64,000 nt of DNA from Halichoerus grypus (GCF_964656455.1 NC_135726.1:1250001-1314000), one strand, 5' to 3'. Shown: positions 45,661 through 58,000, counted from the stretch's first letter. Numbers and translations: made by a program. The notes: generated by a model from the letters alone, not told the origin.

Positions 45661-46125
45661 GGGCGGGCGGGCCGGCGCGGCGGGGGCGGGGTCTGCGCGT
45701 CCCCGGCGCCGCGCCTCCGGCCCGCCCCCGGCGCGCTGGCCCCGCCCCCGCCGCCGCGGCCCCGCCTGCGCCGCCGCGCTGGCCCCGCCCCTGGGCGGAT
45801 CCCGGTTCCCAGCAGCCCTGGCCCCGCCCCCGGCCCCGCCCCCGGCCTGCGTGGCGCTAGCCCCGCCCCCGGCCCCGGGTAGACCTCTGGCTTCCTCGAC
45901 TCCTCCTTCGGTCCCGCAGCTTTGTCCCCAGGCCTAGCTCTGATTCAACGACCTATTCTGTCCCGGCGCTCCGCGGCACTGGGTCCGGCCGAGCTTCGGG
46001 CCGCTCTGGACCCGCCCCCTCGGCGCTAGCTCCGCCCCCAAGCCTGACACCGCATGGCTCTGCTCACCCCCTCGCCCCGCCCCAGGCTTCTCATGGCTCC
46101 GCCCCCAGGCCCTCGGCCCCGCCCA
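45661..46125 (-). promoter_or_regulatory. ZFPM1: ZFPM1 promoter with GC-box array
   Basis: Between about 45,720 and 46,125 there are roughly twelve CCGCCC-type boxes on the plus strand, so all read GGGCGG on the gene's sense strand. Several are separated by a short repeated CCCCGG/GCGCTGG spacer. One opposite-orientation box lies near 45,685. No TATA element is evident in the minus-strand direction. This fits an SP/KLF-driven, TATA-less CpG-island promoter just upstream of the FOG1 first exon. The exact start site is not determined. Confidence 0.7.
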
Positions 46126-47089
46126 GGGCCCCTGCACTCCACGACAGCCCCCTCCGCCTGAGGGACGCGGGCAGTAAGGGCCGGGTCAGGAAGTCGAGGC
46201 CTTGATGCCCCACAGTGTCTTGGGTCAGATTTGGGGTGTGGAGGGCTGTGGCCGGGTGGGGACTTCCGTCCGAGACCGAGGTGGAAGCAGCATTCCCGGG
46301 GTCCGCCGCCTCCTGCGGCTGCGACCCCCAAATTGGAGAGCAGGGACCTCTGGCCCTCCTCCCTTGGGCTCCGGTCTGGCTGGAAGTCGGGGAGGGTGCG
46401 GAAGCCAGCATCCTGTCCCTGCTGCCCCTGCCGCAGCGTTCCCCCCCTACCCGGGCATTGCCCCCTCGGCAGGCCCTGACTCCCCAGTTGCCCCTGCTGG
46501 AGGCCCGGGGAGGAGGCCCCTCCATGGGCTGAGCAGACACCCGCGTCCCCTCCCGGCCTGGAACAGGGTCAGTACTGTCTGTTCTAGCCCTGGAAACGGA
46601 CACTGTCTCTCCTGTCTTTTGGGATATGTTCATAGGATCCCAGAGGCCCCCCATTTTCCAGGGCAGCTCAAGTCATTAGGAGCTGTGCCCCCAAGTTGAA
46701 TTGTATTCTTTTAATATTCTTGGCTTGCATTTGGTTGGTACCTGCTCCCTCTGTCCCATATTCAGAAGAAATAGGGGGTGAGTGCAGCCCAGGGGCTAAG
46801 CAGAAGACCTTTGCAAAGACACCTGCATGGCCCATCCAGACGGCTAGCCCACCCACCTGACGGCAGATAATCATCACAACTGTCACCTTCAGAGGCTGGC
46901 TGTGTTCTGTGCACTTTGCCTATGAGACATCCCCCCTCCATGTGACCCTTGCTAGCTAAGCCCCCACCCCAGGGAGGAGGAGAAGGATTACCCCTGGAGC
47001 CTGGGCACTCTCCCCTGCACCACCGCTGCTCTCAAGGGGCCTCTGGGCAGGACAGTGGCAGGCAGGGCGGGAGTCTGGGGTCCACCCAG

Positions 47090-47170
47090 GTCCACCTATC
47101 CACCACTGGACAGATGGGAACCCTGAGGCCAGGAGGCCAAGATACTGGCCCAGGGTCACATGGCTCACCA
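47090..47170 (-). repeat. MIR fragment
   Basis: CTGGACAGATGGGAACCCTGAGGCC and GGCCCAGGGTCACATGGCTC, antisense. Confidence 0.6.
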
Positions 47171-47684
47171 GCGCTTCCTGCTCCTTGCCCAGGGCCAGTG
47201 GGGGCAGCCTTCCTCCAGCACCCCTCTCTGGGGACAGTGGGGGCCATGGTGGGCTGGTTCCCTCAGCCCAGAGACAAATACCCACAGTATTTGTCCACTG
47301 AATGAGGCCCCCCACCTGTCTGGGCTTTCCACTGGGCCTTGTTGTCACTCCCAAAGCAGGGCCTCATTACAGGATGGGGAAATGGGAGGGGGGAGGAGTC
47401 CTAGAGGAGGGGGCTGTGAGGCCCGGTGGCATCCGGGCGGGTGCTGCTGAGATGGCTGGGGACCTGCGCTGAGCAGGCTGCGGAGGGTCAGCAGGAGAGC
47501 AAGAGCCATGCCCCATCAGCGGTGCCTGTCTCTGCTGCAGAAGAGAGAGTCACTTTGGCTGCTTGTTTCCCATACACAGTTTACAAACCTGAGGCCCCGA
47601 GGGAAGGACACATCCAGCTCTCCAGTGCCTTCAGGGGTGGGTCAGGAACAGAGTCTGCTGACTAGGACCGGCGACCATTTGGGG

Positions 47685-47835
47685 GGCTGAGTGCAAAACG
47701 AAAATGTAGAGCTTCTTGTTTAAAAATTAACAATTTCAGGGCAGCCAAATAGCGCATTAAACCAAGCGCGGGGCCTTCCGAAGCGTGGGGCCCCACGCAC
47801 CTGCATGGGTCACACAGCCCTGAAGCGCCTGGACA
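47685..47835. repeat. Ancient interspersed repeat, family uncertain
   Basis: AAATGTAGAGCTTCTTGTTTAAAAATTAAC through GCATTAAACCAAGCGCGGGGCC and GAAGCGTGGGGCCCCACGCACCTGCATGGGTC matches a sequence I recognise as recurring in mammalian genomes. I cannot assign the family name with confidence. Confidence 0.45.
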
Positions 47836-48689
47836 GTCCTGACCCAGGACAGAGCTGTTTCTGGAGCACTTTCCTCCTGAACTTTGCCCCTTCTATCTGC
47901 CCTGTTGGGTGTGTGTGGGGGGGTACCCCATGGCCCCAGAAGAGGAAACCACAGCCTGCTTAGGACCACTGGCGATGCCATAGGGCCTCGCTGGCATGGG
48001 CTGCTGCCCCTCGGGGGGGCCTGTTGTTGATGAGCACCTACTCAGGAACGAGGAGCAAGAAACACTGTCCAGAGGAAGGCCTGTATGAGCCCAGAGTACG
48101 AGCAACCACCTCTGCCCGGGGAGTTCAGGGTAGGCTGCCTGGAGAAGGTGACATGCGAGTGCAGCTTTGCAGGGGCCCCTGATCAGGTGGCAGAGGAGAA
48201 GCAGCGTGTGGGGTGGCTGAGAGTGTCCACCTCCATTCCCCACGGGCTGCCCATTGTGCACCCGTTTCCGCCTGCCCCTGCATGTCTGCCAGGAGCGCCA
48301 GGGCTCCCGTCCAAAAGCCCCTGGTGGAGAAAACAGACCTGCGTTCAGCCCGCGTGCAGGGCTATCAGTACCCGACGTGGAGCTGGCTGCCCAGCCGCAG
48401 CCTGGCTGTTCCTTGCTCCCTGGATCTGACTTCGGGCAGCTGCCCGCTGGGGTTGCAAAGCTCCCCGGAGGCCTCCTGGGCATGGCTTTGACCGGGGTGC
48501 TGGCTCTAGGGGCGATGTCATCATCGTTGTGCCCTCCACCTTTGTGAGCCCTTCCTTTGGGCTGGTTCCTATTTTCTCACGACGTCCTTGTGCTCTGCTC
48601 CGGTGGTTAGGACGTCAGAGTCACCCCCGCAGAAAGTGGCTGAGCTGGGCCTGGGACATGTAAGACTTGCTTTTAAGTACCTGGAGGGC

Positions 48690-48920
48690 TGTGGTGGTGG
48701 TGATGAAGACACTGAGGCTCAGAGTGGTCCTATAGCTCAGACGAGGTAAAGCTGGGATGTAACCCCAGGCAGCCAAACTCCAGCGCCTGTGTGCTGAAGC
48801 CTGGCCTGGGAGCAGGGAGACCTGGGTCCAAATCCTGGCTTTGCCATTTTGGAGGGTGCGACCCTGACCAGGTCCTTAACCAATCTGGTCTTTGGTTTCG
48901 TCGTATGTAAGTGGGGGTGG
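48690..48920. repeat. Back-to-back MIR copies
   Basis: About 48,690-48,795 is antisense (GACACTGAGGCTCAGAG to AAGCTGGGATGTAACCCCAGGC). About 48,800-48,920 is sense (CCTGGGTCCAAATCCTGGCTTTGCCATTTTGGAGG and onward). Together they form an inverted pair. Confidence 0.75.
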
Positions 48921-49489
48921 GGGCGTGACCCCTCGGGGCTCCTCTGGTCTTGATGTCCTGGTCTACCTCTGCCCTCTGACCTGTGGGATGGCTGGTTGTG
49001 GGCATGTGCTGTGCTGCCCCGCCCCCCAAGGAGGGCTGCCCGAGGCTGGGCAGTTGTGGGGGGTGGGGTGGGGGGGGAAGGGGCTCCCATGTGCCAGGCC
49101 CTGTACTGGTTTCTGGGCTATGACTAAGGAAGTCACAGAATATTCTGGAAACTTAAGGGGGCCCTTGAAGGATGAAGAGGATGCTCACGAAAGAGTGGAG
49201 GGCAAGGGAAGAGCAGGTGCAGAGGCTGGGGGAAGCCTGGGGCCGAGCTGATGGGGGAGTGCGTCTGGAGGCCAGGCCAGATGAAGGGCCTTCTTTCTGA
49301 GACCCTGCCCTCCCCGTGTCGGGGACTTCACCTGCTTGTAGCTGTGATACAGTGCCACCACCCACCCCGCTCCAAGCCCCTATGCCCATCCCCCTGCCAC
49401 TGCCCACCTTACTGGTCCCCCATGGCCACTGCTGCCCTTGCTGCAGACTGAAGCCAGTGGGACCTTCCCAGAAGCCATTAGTGATAGCC

Positions 49490-49640
49490 TCGGGCTCAGC
49501 CCTGCCCCATTCGACCTTCTCCTCTGAACCTCTTCCCATGTCCTGTGGCCACAGGGCCCTTGCACAAGCTGTTCCTGCTGCCGGGTGCACCCTTCCCCAG
49601 GGAAGCCCCTCCCTGCTCCCAGACAAGATCGGGCTCTCGT
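49490..49640 (+). repeat. L2 fragment
   Basis: CCACAGGGCCCTTGCACAAGCTGTTCCTGCTGCCGGG is an L2 signature in sense orientation. Confidence 0.6.
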
Positions 49641-49744
49641 CTCTGCTCCAGCTCGCAGGGCCCACTGTCTCTTCTGTCCCCTGGAGCGCCATCGCCTTAC
49701 GCCCACGCCATGCCGCGGGCTTCCCTGGTGCGGGGCCGTGATGA

Positions 49745-49885
49745 GCACAAACAGTTCAGCGCACTGCCTGCTCATAACAGTGTTCTGAAGAAGGGGCTCT
49801 TAGAATTCCCACTTGCCGGAAGAGTAAACTGAGGCTCAGAGGAGTGAAGTAAGCCAGTTGCCCAAGGCCATGTAACAGGTGAGTG
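49745..49885 (-). repeat. MIR
   Basis: GAGTAAACTGAGGCTCAGAGGAGTGAAGTAAGCCAGTTGCCCAAGGCCATGTAACAGG, antisense. Confidence 0.75.
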
Positions 49886-51905
49886 GCCAAGGCAGGTCAT
49901 CCTTGGGGAATCCACACGCTCTGTTCCGGAATGGACGCTGGTGGCCGCGTTGGAGGAAGGGGGACCCAGGTTCCGTCTGTGGCCCCTGCCAGGGCCCGGC
50001 CTCACTTCCCCACCCCCCACCCTCACACTGATCCGCCGGAGGCCCGTCCTGACATTCATCAACACTGGCTCTGTGAAGGGTTTAATTAACTTCCTGTTGG
50101 AATGGGGGGATAATGAGTTTTAAGCACCACGTGACTCCGTAAGGAGGTCAAACGGCAGCGAGGATGTCAAAATAAATTAAGTTAGGAATCAGGAGGCCGC
50201 CTGCGGGAGGGGCAGGGGAGGAGCCCAGACAGTTCTGGCGACAATGAGGTGCTGCCCTGGCCACCCTGGGCGGGCGGGCGTCGGGGGTGGGCTGCTGCCT
50301 CCGTGGCCCCCATCGCGGCGCTCTGGCAGCGCACCCACAGCTGGGGACCCCATCTGATCTCCGGGATGCCTGAGGGACAGAGCGAGCGGGGCTGGGACCA
50401 CGCCGGACCAGCCCGGGGGTCCTCAGCGAGGCCAGCATCTCAGACATCCCGGGACAGGACGGTTCTCATCTGCAGACGGTCCTCGGGGGTTAGCGAGGGC
50501 CACCCTTCCACGCAACTGGCCACGTGTGGCCACTTCCCCCGCCAGGCAAGGCTGTACTGGGCACAGACAGGAAATATTTTCTGGATATTTCCCAATCTCT
50601 GAGAGTTGGGGTCATGTGACATCACCAGATAGAAAATGTTCGCGTCCCCACTGGACTCCTGCCTGCCTTTCTCCTTCTCTCCCCGCTGCTTCCTGCCTCC
50701 CCTCCTGCCCTACGTCCTTCCTCCCTTCTTCCCACCCCAAACACGTAGGGAACCCCTGCTTGACGCGGCACAGGGACAGCTCTGGACAACACACGCACAG
50801 TGCGTCACTCGGGGTCCGGCGGGAGCGGGACTGTGGCCACGGGGGAGGAGTGGGCCGTGGGACACGTGGCAGGGTGCAGTGTGCTATAAATAAAGCAGGG
50901 AGGGGGGACGGGGCACTGCGGTGGTTCTGGAGGCCACAAAGAGGACGTGCTGGCCGGGCAAAGGCCCGAGGCCGGGGGACAGCCGTGGGGAGAGGGTCCA
51001 GGCAGCGCCAGGGAGACCTGGCTGGGTCCAGCAGGCCACGCCTCAGAGGCAGCCCCTGGCTGGACAACTTTTTGGTGATTCTCGTGTCCATTGATGGCCG
51101 GGAGAGCTGAGGTCTAGAGAAGATGGTTTCCAGGTCCACCCAGGGCTCTGCTGCCCCTTCGTACTCCCCGCAGGGCACAGTACACTGCCCCAGACACGGG
51201 CCTGTGGGTCTTTCAGTTTGGGCGGTTGGTCCAAGCCCACCAACCCCTGGGCCTGGGGAACGCCCCGGCCTGCCCGGCTCCTTGCCTGGGGGCTGCAGGT
51301 GAGGGGGAGGCTGTCCTGTGGGAAAGGGGCCATGGCCTTGGGCACCCAGGCCTGGAGCTGCTGGGAAGGAGAGGTGGCCCCAAGGGGCTCAGCATGCCAC
51401 TCCCAGGGCTATAATCCTGCAGGGGGACCCGGGGCCCTGAGGGCACATTCCCAGGAAGTGAGCTGCCTGCTGCCTACCCACTGGACCGGGGGAGAAAAGG
51501 GGCCGGGGGGACGTGGCTTCAGGGCTGCAGCTCCAGGGCCCACACGCGGCACATTCACAGGGGACACGGACAGGACCCAGGGGCCCCCAAGTCCCATCCT
51601 CTCGGGGTGCTTCGAGGAGCCCCAACACCAGCGAGCTCCGCAGAGTGCAAAGATTCAGTCCTTCTCCGGAGGCTCTTCACTCCTGAGACTGTCTCTGTGG
51701 GTCTGTTTTGGTCCTGAGTCTTCCCACTGTGTGAGTGTGGCCGTCTACACACTCTCCCCGGGAGGCAGGATTCTGACCCCACCGTGTTCTCCGGGGCGGC
51801 GGCGGGGGGTGTCCCTGAGCAGATATGCCGTGGGAAGCCTGTGGCTGTGTGGGAAGCCTCCCCCTTTATGGGGCCTGGGGGGAGGAGGTGGGCATGCCTT
51901 CTCCT

Positions 51906-51918
51906 CCCTCTGGTGGCC
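51906..51918 (-). promoter_or_regulatory. CTCF-type motif in the ZNF469-ZFPM1 spacer
   Basis: The minus strand reads GGCCACCAGAGGG, containing the CCACCAGAGGG core that matches the central CTCF consensus. It lies between the ZNF469 polyadenylation site and the ZFPM1 promoter, where an insulator would make sense. This is a single motif and occupancy cannot be read from sequence. Confidence 0.4.
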
Positions 51919-53689
51919 GGTCCACAGGCAGCTGCCCTGACCCCCCACATCCAGGGGCTCGCCCGTCCCGTCCCTGCACCTCCCTCACCCGGTCCCAGGA
52001 ACCATCTCTCCTACCCTGTCTCTGGGCTGGTGGGGCCAAGGGGTCATTGGGGTCAGGCTTTGGGCCTAGTATAGGATGCGACTGAAAAATACAGCCTTAT
52101 GTGACCTTGTTGCTAAAGTATGGTGTCCCCTTGCCCACCCTGCCTGCCTCGGGGCAGCTCCCAGAGGGACCTGCAGTCGTGGGGCGAGCAGGCACGCTGG
52201 CTTCCTAGAGGGGACGAGCCAGGCCCTCGGGGGCTCAGGGAGCTGCGGTCCCTGTATGGGGCCTCTGCCTGGGCTGCTCCTGACCCAACCCTTGTCTTTG
52301 TCCAGCCCTGTCCCGTGGATCAAACGGGGTGCTCTGGGGCGCATGCACAGGGCCCTCTGGAAGGCCAGGTCCCCCACTCCGGATGCACCTGTGTCACTCA
52401 CTTCGCAGCGAGTCAGGGTGAGGTGGTGTTTGTCCGTGTGTGGGTCTGTGGGCCCCGGTGTCGGTGTGGGTGAAGCTGTGCAGTAAGCGTGTGTCTCTGA
52501 GCCTGTCGATGAGGTCAGGGTGCCCCCGTGCCGGTCGCGGGGCCTCGGCAGCTGAGCTGCCCGAGCCACGGAGCTGGGCCAATGCTGCCACCTGCCGGCC
52601 AGGTGGGCGCTGCCGCGTCGGAGTCGGATTTGCAATCTGGGGTGGAGCCAGGAATTTCCCTCCTGTTCCCCGGGACTGGAATGCTGCTGGTCCCTGCTGC
52701 CCCAGGTTTGGCGAGTTGAACAGAGGCGCCCAGTGCTGCGGACCCCGCCGGGCCCCAGGGGTCTGCATCCCCAAATCACCAGATAGCTGTTGCCAACACA
52801 GCTCAGACTCACTCCACCCTAACCCCAAATTCCAACCCTGAGCCCCTTTGTGCCCCCCTCTCTCAGGCCCTGCTAGAGACCCCCGAGGAGACCAAAGACC
52901 CCAGCTCACCACAGAGCCTGTCTGGAAGCCCCCAAGGGCAGCACACAGTAGGCGTGTCCATGTGAGAGGGTGGCCCCGGGCCCCCGAGGTGGGGGTTGTA
53001 TGGCTGGGAGGGGCTTGGACTGAACGGGAGCACCTGGGAAGGGTGTTTCTGGCCAAGGAAGGTGAGCAGGAGTGGGTGGGGGCCCCGTGGGCTTGGGCAG
53101 AAGTGCTGGGATCCCACGTACGGCCCCACGTGTAGGCCCCCCTCCCTGTGGCTCCCCTCCCCTCCCCCACACATATTGTGGGGTTCTGCTCTGAGTGCCC
53201 CTCGTGCCCTGGGGTCAGGGGCAGGACGGATGGGTGCTTGACTCTGGACAGCCCTGCTTGCTCTCCAGGCACTTGTCCCGGACGCTGGGGTCTTTGAGGG
53301 TTGTCTTGAGGACACGGTGGGCCCCGGGGTCTGAGCCTGCGGTGGGGTGGTGTCTCCCACTTTGACCCTTCGTACTGCCCCTGCTGCTGTCCCGGGGCCC
53401 CCAAACTGAGCTGTGCTGATGACTTCCCGACACTTTACCTCCCCACTCTGATCCCCCAGGGGCCCCAGCCGTGTCCGCGAGCCCAGGGGAGCTTGCCGCT
53501 CGGGTGCGGCTTTGTAGGGACGAAGTGTCCGCTGAAGCCGATGCTCTATGAGCCAGGCCCTGGGCTCGCGTGGGGCGGGGGGGGGGCAGGGGGGGGCGGC
53601 CGGAGGACAGATGCCACAGCCAGAGGCTCTCTGTGAAAATAGTGAGGATATATTTGACAGGATGAGTTCACTACGATTCGCACAGTAGA

Positions 53690-55033
53690 ACCTCAGAGTC
53701 CTCGTGTTTTATTTATCAGCACTAAAGGCGTTCTGAGTGCACACAGCACCTTCGAGAAAGGCAATTTGGGCCCAATTTGGTCTCTTTCAAAATATCAAAA
53801 TAAAAACTTTTGACACACACATTGCACCCAAGGTAAAAAAGAAAAAAAAAAAAACCGAAACAGAACGACACAAACCACGAACCTCAGAGACACCTAAGAA
53901 CAGAAGGAAGCCTCTCCTACCCTCCTGCCCCCTTTGAAGACACGATTCCATCAACAGGACATGCGCGCCAACCCCTGGGTCATGTCAGTGCATGAGATGC
54001 CTCCCTGACTGGGCCACGGCGCCACGCCCCGGCCCACAGTGTCCCACTTGGCTGCTCCGACCACGGACCGCGACCCCCGGGGGCTGGAGCCTGCCGGCAG
54101 CCGGGGAGCCAGCAAAAGACTTGTCGGGGCCGCCGGTGTCCGTGGGCCATCGTGCGCCTCCCCAGCCGGTTCCCCGCCCAATCCCTCAGGTGAAACGCAC
54201 CAAGGAAGCCTGAATTCACATTACAACATGAAATAGCACCAGAAATTCAGAGTAAAATTGCTGATACTTGCAGCGGAGAGCTCCTTGTGAGGAGGAAGGC
54301 TCTAGAAAGGGCATCGGCAGAGGCCATGGGACTAGGGATGGAGACCCGGCGACGGTGGGAGCCGGCTGGTGAGCAGCGTTCTCCACGTTCCCGACGGGAA
54401 CCCAGTCCCCAGCGTTCAAGGTGCACCCAGCGTTCAAGGTGCACCGGAGACCAGCGTTTCTGTCAGCAGCCCGGACAGCAGCCGCCACCACCCCGCGGTC
54501 AGAGAAGCCTGGTGCGCCCTGGGGGCCCACAAACAGCTCTCACAGGGGACAGCCCTGCCCCCGCACGCGGCCTCGAAACCATTCCAGCAACAGCAGCAAG
54601 AAGACTAAGGGGAGCCTGCCGCCACCTGAGCGCAGACAGCCTCGGCTCGCTTCCCTGCTAGATGATGTGGGGGGAGCCCCGTGCAAACCTTCAGATGAGG
54701 CGTCTGTGGCCTACCACGCCTGGGCAATGGGGCACATGGGCCGGGGGCGGCCTGCTCTTCGAGTTCTGGTACCGAGAAAAGAGCTGCGTGGTCTCCAAGG
54801 GGCTCACCCTCACCTTCCATCTAGAAAGGGACTGCTGTCCACCCCAGGCCCTGCTCAAAGTATCGCAGTCACAGCCCTAACGCCAGACTCAGAGCGCTTG
54901 TGTAAGTCAGGCGAATCGCCACGTGGCCCCCGTCCAACACCCTCAGAGGACGGGGCTCGTCAGCATAAACAGGAGCCCCCGCGTGCCGGGCTGCTCCAAG
55001 CCCTGCTCCCAGGTACTCACTCGCGGCTATAAG
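53690..55033 (-). other. ZNF469: ZNF469 3' untranslated region (inferred)
   Basis: About 1.3 kb between the ZNF469 stop codon and the first good minus-strand polyadenylation signal. The part nearest the signal (about 53,640-53,900) is clearly more AT-rich than the surrounding DNA, and there is no competing long frame. The length is similar to what I recall for the human transcript. The 3' boundary is estimated as 10-30 nt beyond the AATAAA and is approximate. Confidence 0.6.
53708..53713 (-). terminator. AATAAA polyadenylation signal for ZNF469
   Basis: The plus strand reads TTTATT, so the minus strand has a perfect AATAAA. It is about 1.3 kb downstream of the ZNF469 stop and is the first canonical signal I found in that direction. 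An AATAAA near 53,798 is on the plus strand and does not serve this gene. Confidence 0.6.
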
Positions 55034-58000
55034 TTACTCGGGAGGGTCCTTCTTTAACGGGATCTTGAAGCTGGTCAGTCTCTGCCCAAAGAGCTGGCTG
55101 AGGACGTCGTTCTGGGACGCGGCGGTCCTGCAGGCACGGGGGTCGGCAGGTTCAGCACCGTGGACAGCTCTGTCCCTCCTGGGGGGTCTGTGCAGGGGTC
55201 TCCCCTGGGGGCAGGCCTTGCCCTGCCCCTCCTTGCTGCGTCTGCAGTCCCCGTGGGTGTGTCTGGGGCCTGCCTGCCCTTGCTCCGAGTGCTGGGGTGG
55301 CATCGTGCTGTTCTGGCTACCGGGCCTGGCCTTGGTGGGGAGCACACGGCTGGGTGTCGCCTGCTTTCGGGGGGCCCGGGGCGGCTTTTCAGGGACCAAC
55401 CGGGCTCTCCCCAAGCTCCCCACACTGTCACTCCTGCTTGGCCCCGGGGCCCGGCCCTTCCTTTTCTTCTCGCTGACCTCCCCGTCCTCCCTGGTGCCCG
55501 GGCTCCCTCGGGGCCCCTGGTCACCGGCTTCCCTTGGCCCCTTGGGAGAGCCCTTGGCTCGAGGAGGGTGCTTGTCTGGGGCGGGGCCCTGGCCTGGGCA
55601 GTTGGGCTTGGCTGGAGTGGTGGCCGTCTCACTCTGGAGCTGCCCGCTGGCCGGCTGGGGCTGGCTGCCCCCTGCTGTCTTGGTGCTGTGCCGTGGGCCT
55701 CCACCGCCCTGGGAGTTGGGGCTCGGCTTGGCTTTGAGGGTGGTGGGCTTCGGCCTGTCCTCAGTGCCATGGGCTAGCTGTCTGGGTGTCGGACTGGCCG
55801 CGACCTTCTTCGGTTGCACCGGGAACCTGGGAGCTTTGCTGGGGGTGAGCAAAGCCGACCTGTCCTTTGACGAACTCCGGCAGCCCCAAGGCTTGATGGC
55901 ACTGCCCTTGTGGGAGGGGCCCCCTGTGCCCCCCTCAGGCACCGTGTGGCCTGTGGACACCTGCTTCTCCTTCTGGAGCAGGGAGGGGGCTTCCAGGCAA
56001 TGGTCAGGGGCACTCGGGGTCCTGCGTTTCCCTGAGAATGGGCCAGTAGCCCTCTTTTCCTCTACATCTTGGCCTCTGGCCCCCGGCCGGGGCACAGACC
56101 CCCCCAGCGGGAGAGCCTGCTGGAGAAGAGGACCAGGGCTGCCCGGAGAAGCCTCACCTTCGGACCTCCCCAGGGCCCCATCCGACTTGTGGACGCCTTG
56201 GCCATCAGCGGAGGCTGCCGGGAAAGGAGACAGAGCTGGGGGCGGCAGTTCCTGGAGGTCAGAGGGCACGTCGCCCCCTGTGACCGGGTGGCCCACGGGC
56301 TCTACAGGCCTCTCCGGGGTCCTGGGCTGCCCCTTGGTCGTGCCAGGAGCCACCTCTGGGCAGGGCCGGAGCAGGGCTGCGAGTGACCCCTCGCTCTGGG
56401 GGGGGCTGCGGCCCCAGGACAGAGGCCCGTTGGCGCCGGGCGCCACCACCCTGCGCCGTTTGCTGGGCAGGGTGCCCTCGCGGGCCGGCGCCCTCTGGCC
56501 AGGGGCGCCAGGCCGCCGCACGCCGCGGAACGTGAAGGGCTGCTGCCCGCCCCGCAGGTGTTTGTCCATGTGGCGGTCGAACTGCTCCTTCTTGGCGAAG
56601 GTGTAGTTGCAGGAGCTGCAGACGAAGGAGCGCTTGCTGATGTGCGTGACGTCGGCACAGAGCTCACAGGCGTAGAGCGGGGTGTGCGGCAGCTCCAGTC
56701 CCCCCCGCACCCCGTGCGCCCCGCCCAGGTGCGCGCGCAGCGCCTGGGGCTCCGGGTAGACGCGCGGGCACTGGGGGCACAGGTAGACGCGCTGAGGGCT
56801 ATGTACCGCCAGGTGGCGCTGCAGCTTGAAGGGTTTGGGGAACCGCTTTCCGCAGTGGTGGCAGTCCCGGGACGGGTCTTTGCAGCCCTGGTGCACGGGG
56901 AGGGCTTGCAGGAGCGGCTCGCTGCCGGAGCAGGGCTCCGGGGACAGGCTGGGGGACGTCTTGCAGGAGCCGCTGGGAAGACTGCGGTTCCCGCAGGCCG
57001 TCGGGCTGCTGTCAGCCAAAGCCCTGTCTGGTGAGTCGTGGGCAGGAACCTTGGGTTTCACCCTCTCCCTCTGGAAGTCCTTCCCAGGCCCTGGCCGTCT
57101 CCCGGACGCCTCTGCGGGGCCCCCGCCGGACTTGCCCATCGAGCGTTTGCCCCCACTGGGTCTGGACGCCTGTCCCGTGATGCTGCCCAGGAAGCGAGCG
57201 ACACTTGGGCCCCCCTCCCAGTCCCCGAGGGGCCCTCGCGCCTGCCCCTTGCGGGCGAACCGCAGGGCGTGCTCCCGCAGGTGCTCGTTGTACATCCAGA
57301 CGTCGGCGACCTCCCTCAGGCACATGCCGCAGGCCCAGCGCCCCGCCTTGCTCTGCACGTGCTTCTCCTGCAGGTGCTCCCGCAGCAGCTCGCGGGAGCC
57401 GAACCTGCGCTCCACACACATGTAGCAGGTGGGGGGTGGCGCGGGGCTGTGGGCCAGCTTGTGGAGGTCCAGCTCGCCCAGGCCGCCGAAGCGCTGGAAA
57501 CACACCTTGCACTTGTAGGACGCCCTCCTGGCCTTGGCGTGCTGCTCCCTGCCCGGCGCCCCTCCTGCCCCGGCTGCACCCGCCACCCTTGGGCTCTGCG
57601 GCTCCTGGGGGCTCACCGTGGCCCCGAAGTCCAGGAAGCTCGCGCTGAGGACACCCACAGAGTCGTCACAGGGCGTCAGGAAGCACAGGTCTCGCACCTC
57701 CAGTTTGGCGCTGAGCATCTCAAGGTCCACGGTGTTCCCGGGAAGCCCGCTGTCGTAGCGTTCTTGTTCCAGGTCAGGGGGCTCTGGGCTCTTGTCTCCT
57801 AGAGAAGAGGCCATCCCTTCGGCGGGGGCCTGCAGGTCCAGGTCTCGCCAAGAGGCCGGGACCATGTGCAGTTCAGGAATGTTCTCTGACTGGTGGTCCT
57901 CGGCGTGGCGGGGGGGCACACCCTCCGCACAGTCCACCTCTGGGTCAGCCTCCAGGGCCCACAGGCTGGGGCTGGGGGCCCAGGGGTCAATGCCAGGCAC

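Larger units (their letters stand above)
44950..46130. other. CpG island over ZFPM1 promoter, exon 1 and start of intron 1
   Basis: CpG dinucleotides are extremely frequent, densest at 45,150-45,850, and AT-rich stretches are nearly absent. The island covers the GC-box array, the 5' untranslated sequence, the 40-nt first coding exon and about 300 bp of intron 1. The boundaries are by eye. Confidence 0.75.
46150..53690. other. Intergenic spacer between ZNF469 and ZFPM1
   Basis: About 7.5 kb without a supported gene. It holds MIR and L2 fragments (48.0-49.9 kb and 47.1 kb), one older repeat near 47.7 kb, a CTCF-type motif at 51,906, an isolated MEF2-like CTATAAATAA at 50,884, and GC-rich unique sequence. 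Frames of 200-340 codons occur here on both strands, but they come from low stop density in GC-rich DNA and show no domain or exon structure. Confidence 0.6.

Noticed and set aside
44766..45860. Plus-strand frame of 364 codons across the ZFPM1 promoter
   Set aside because: Antisense to the FOG1 first exon and CpG island; the composition is that of stop-poor GC-rich DNA.
53570..53605. Long G runs as a functional G-quadruplex or switch-like region
   Set aside because: Short homopolymer-rich patch in unique sequence past the ZNF469 3' end; similar G runs (12,732; 32,350) occur elsewhere without context.
53795..53802. AATAAA on the plus strand near 53,798
   Set aside because: Wrong strand for ZNF469 and there is no plus-strand gene to end here.
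55065..56606. Long plus-strand frame antisense to ZNF469
   Set aside because: A shadow of the real minus-strand coding frame, as are the other plus-strand frames over 55,000-64,000.
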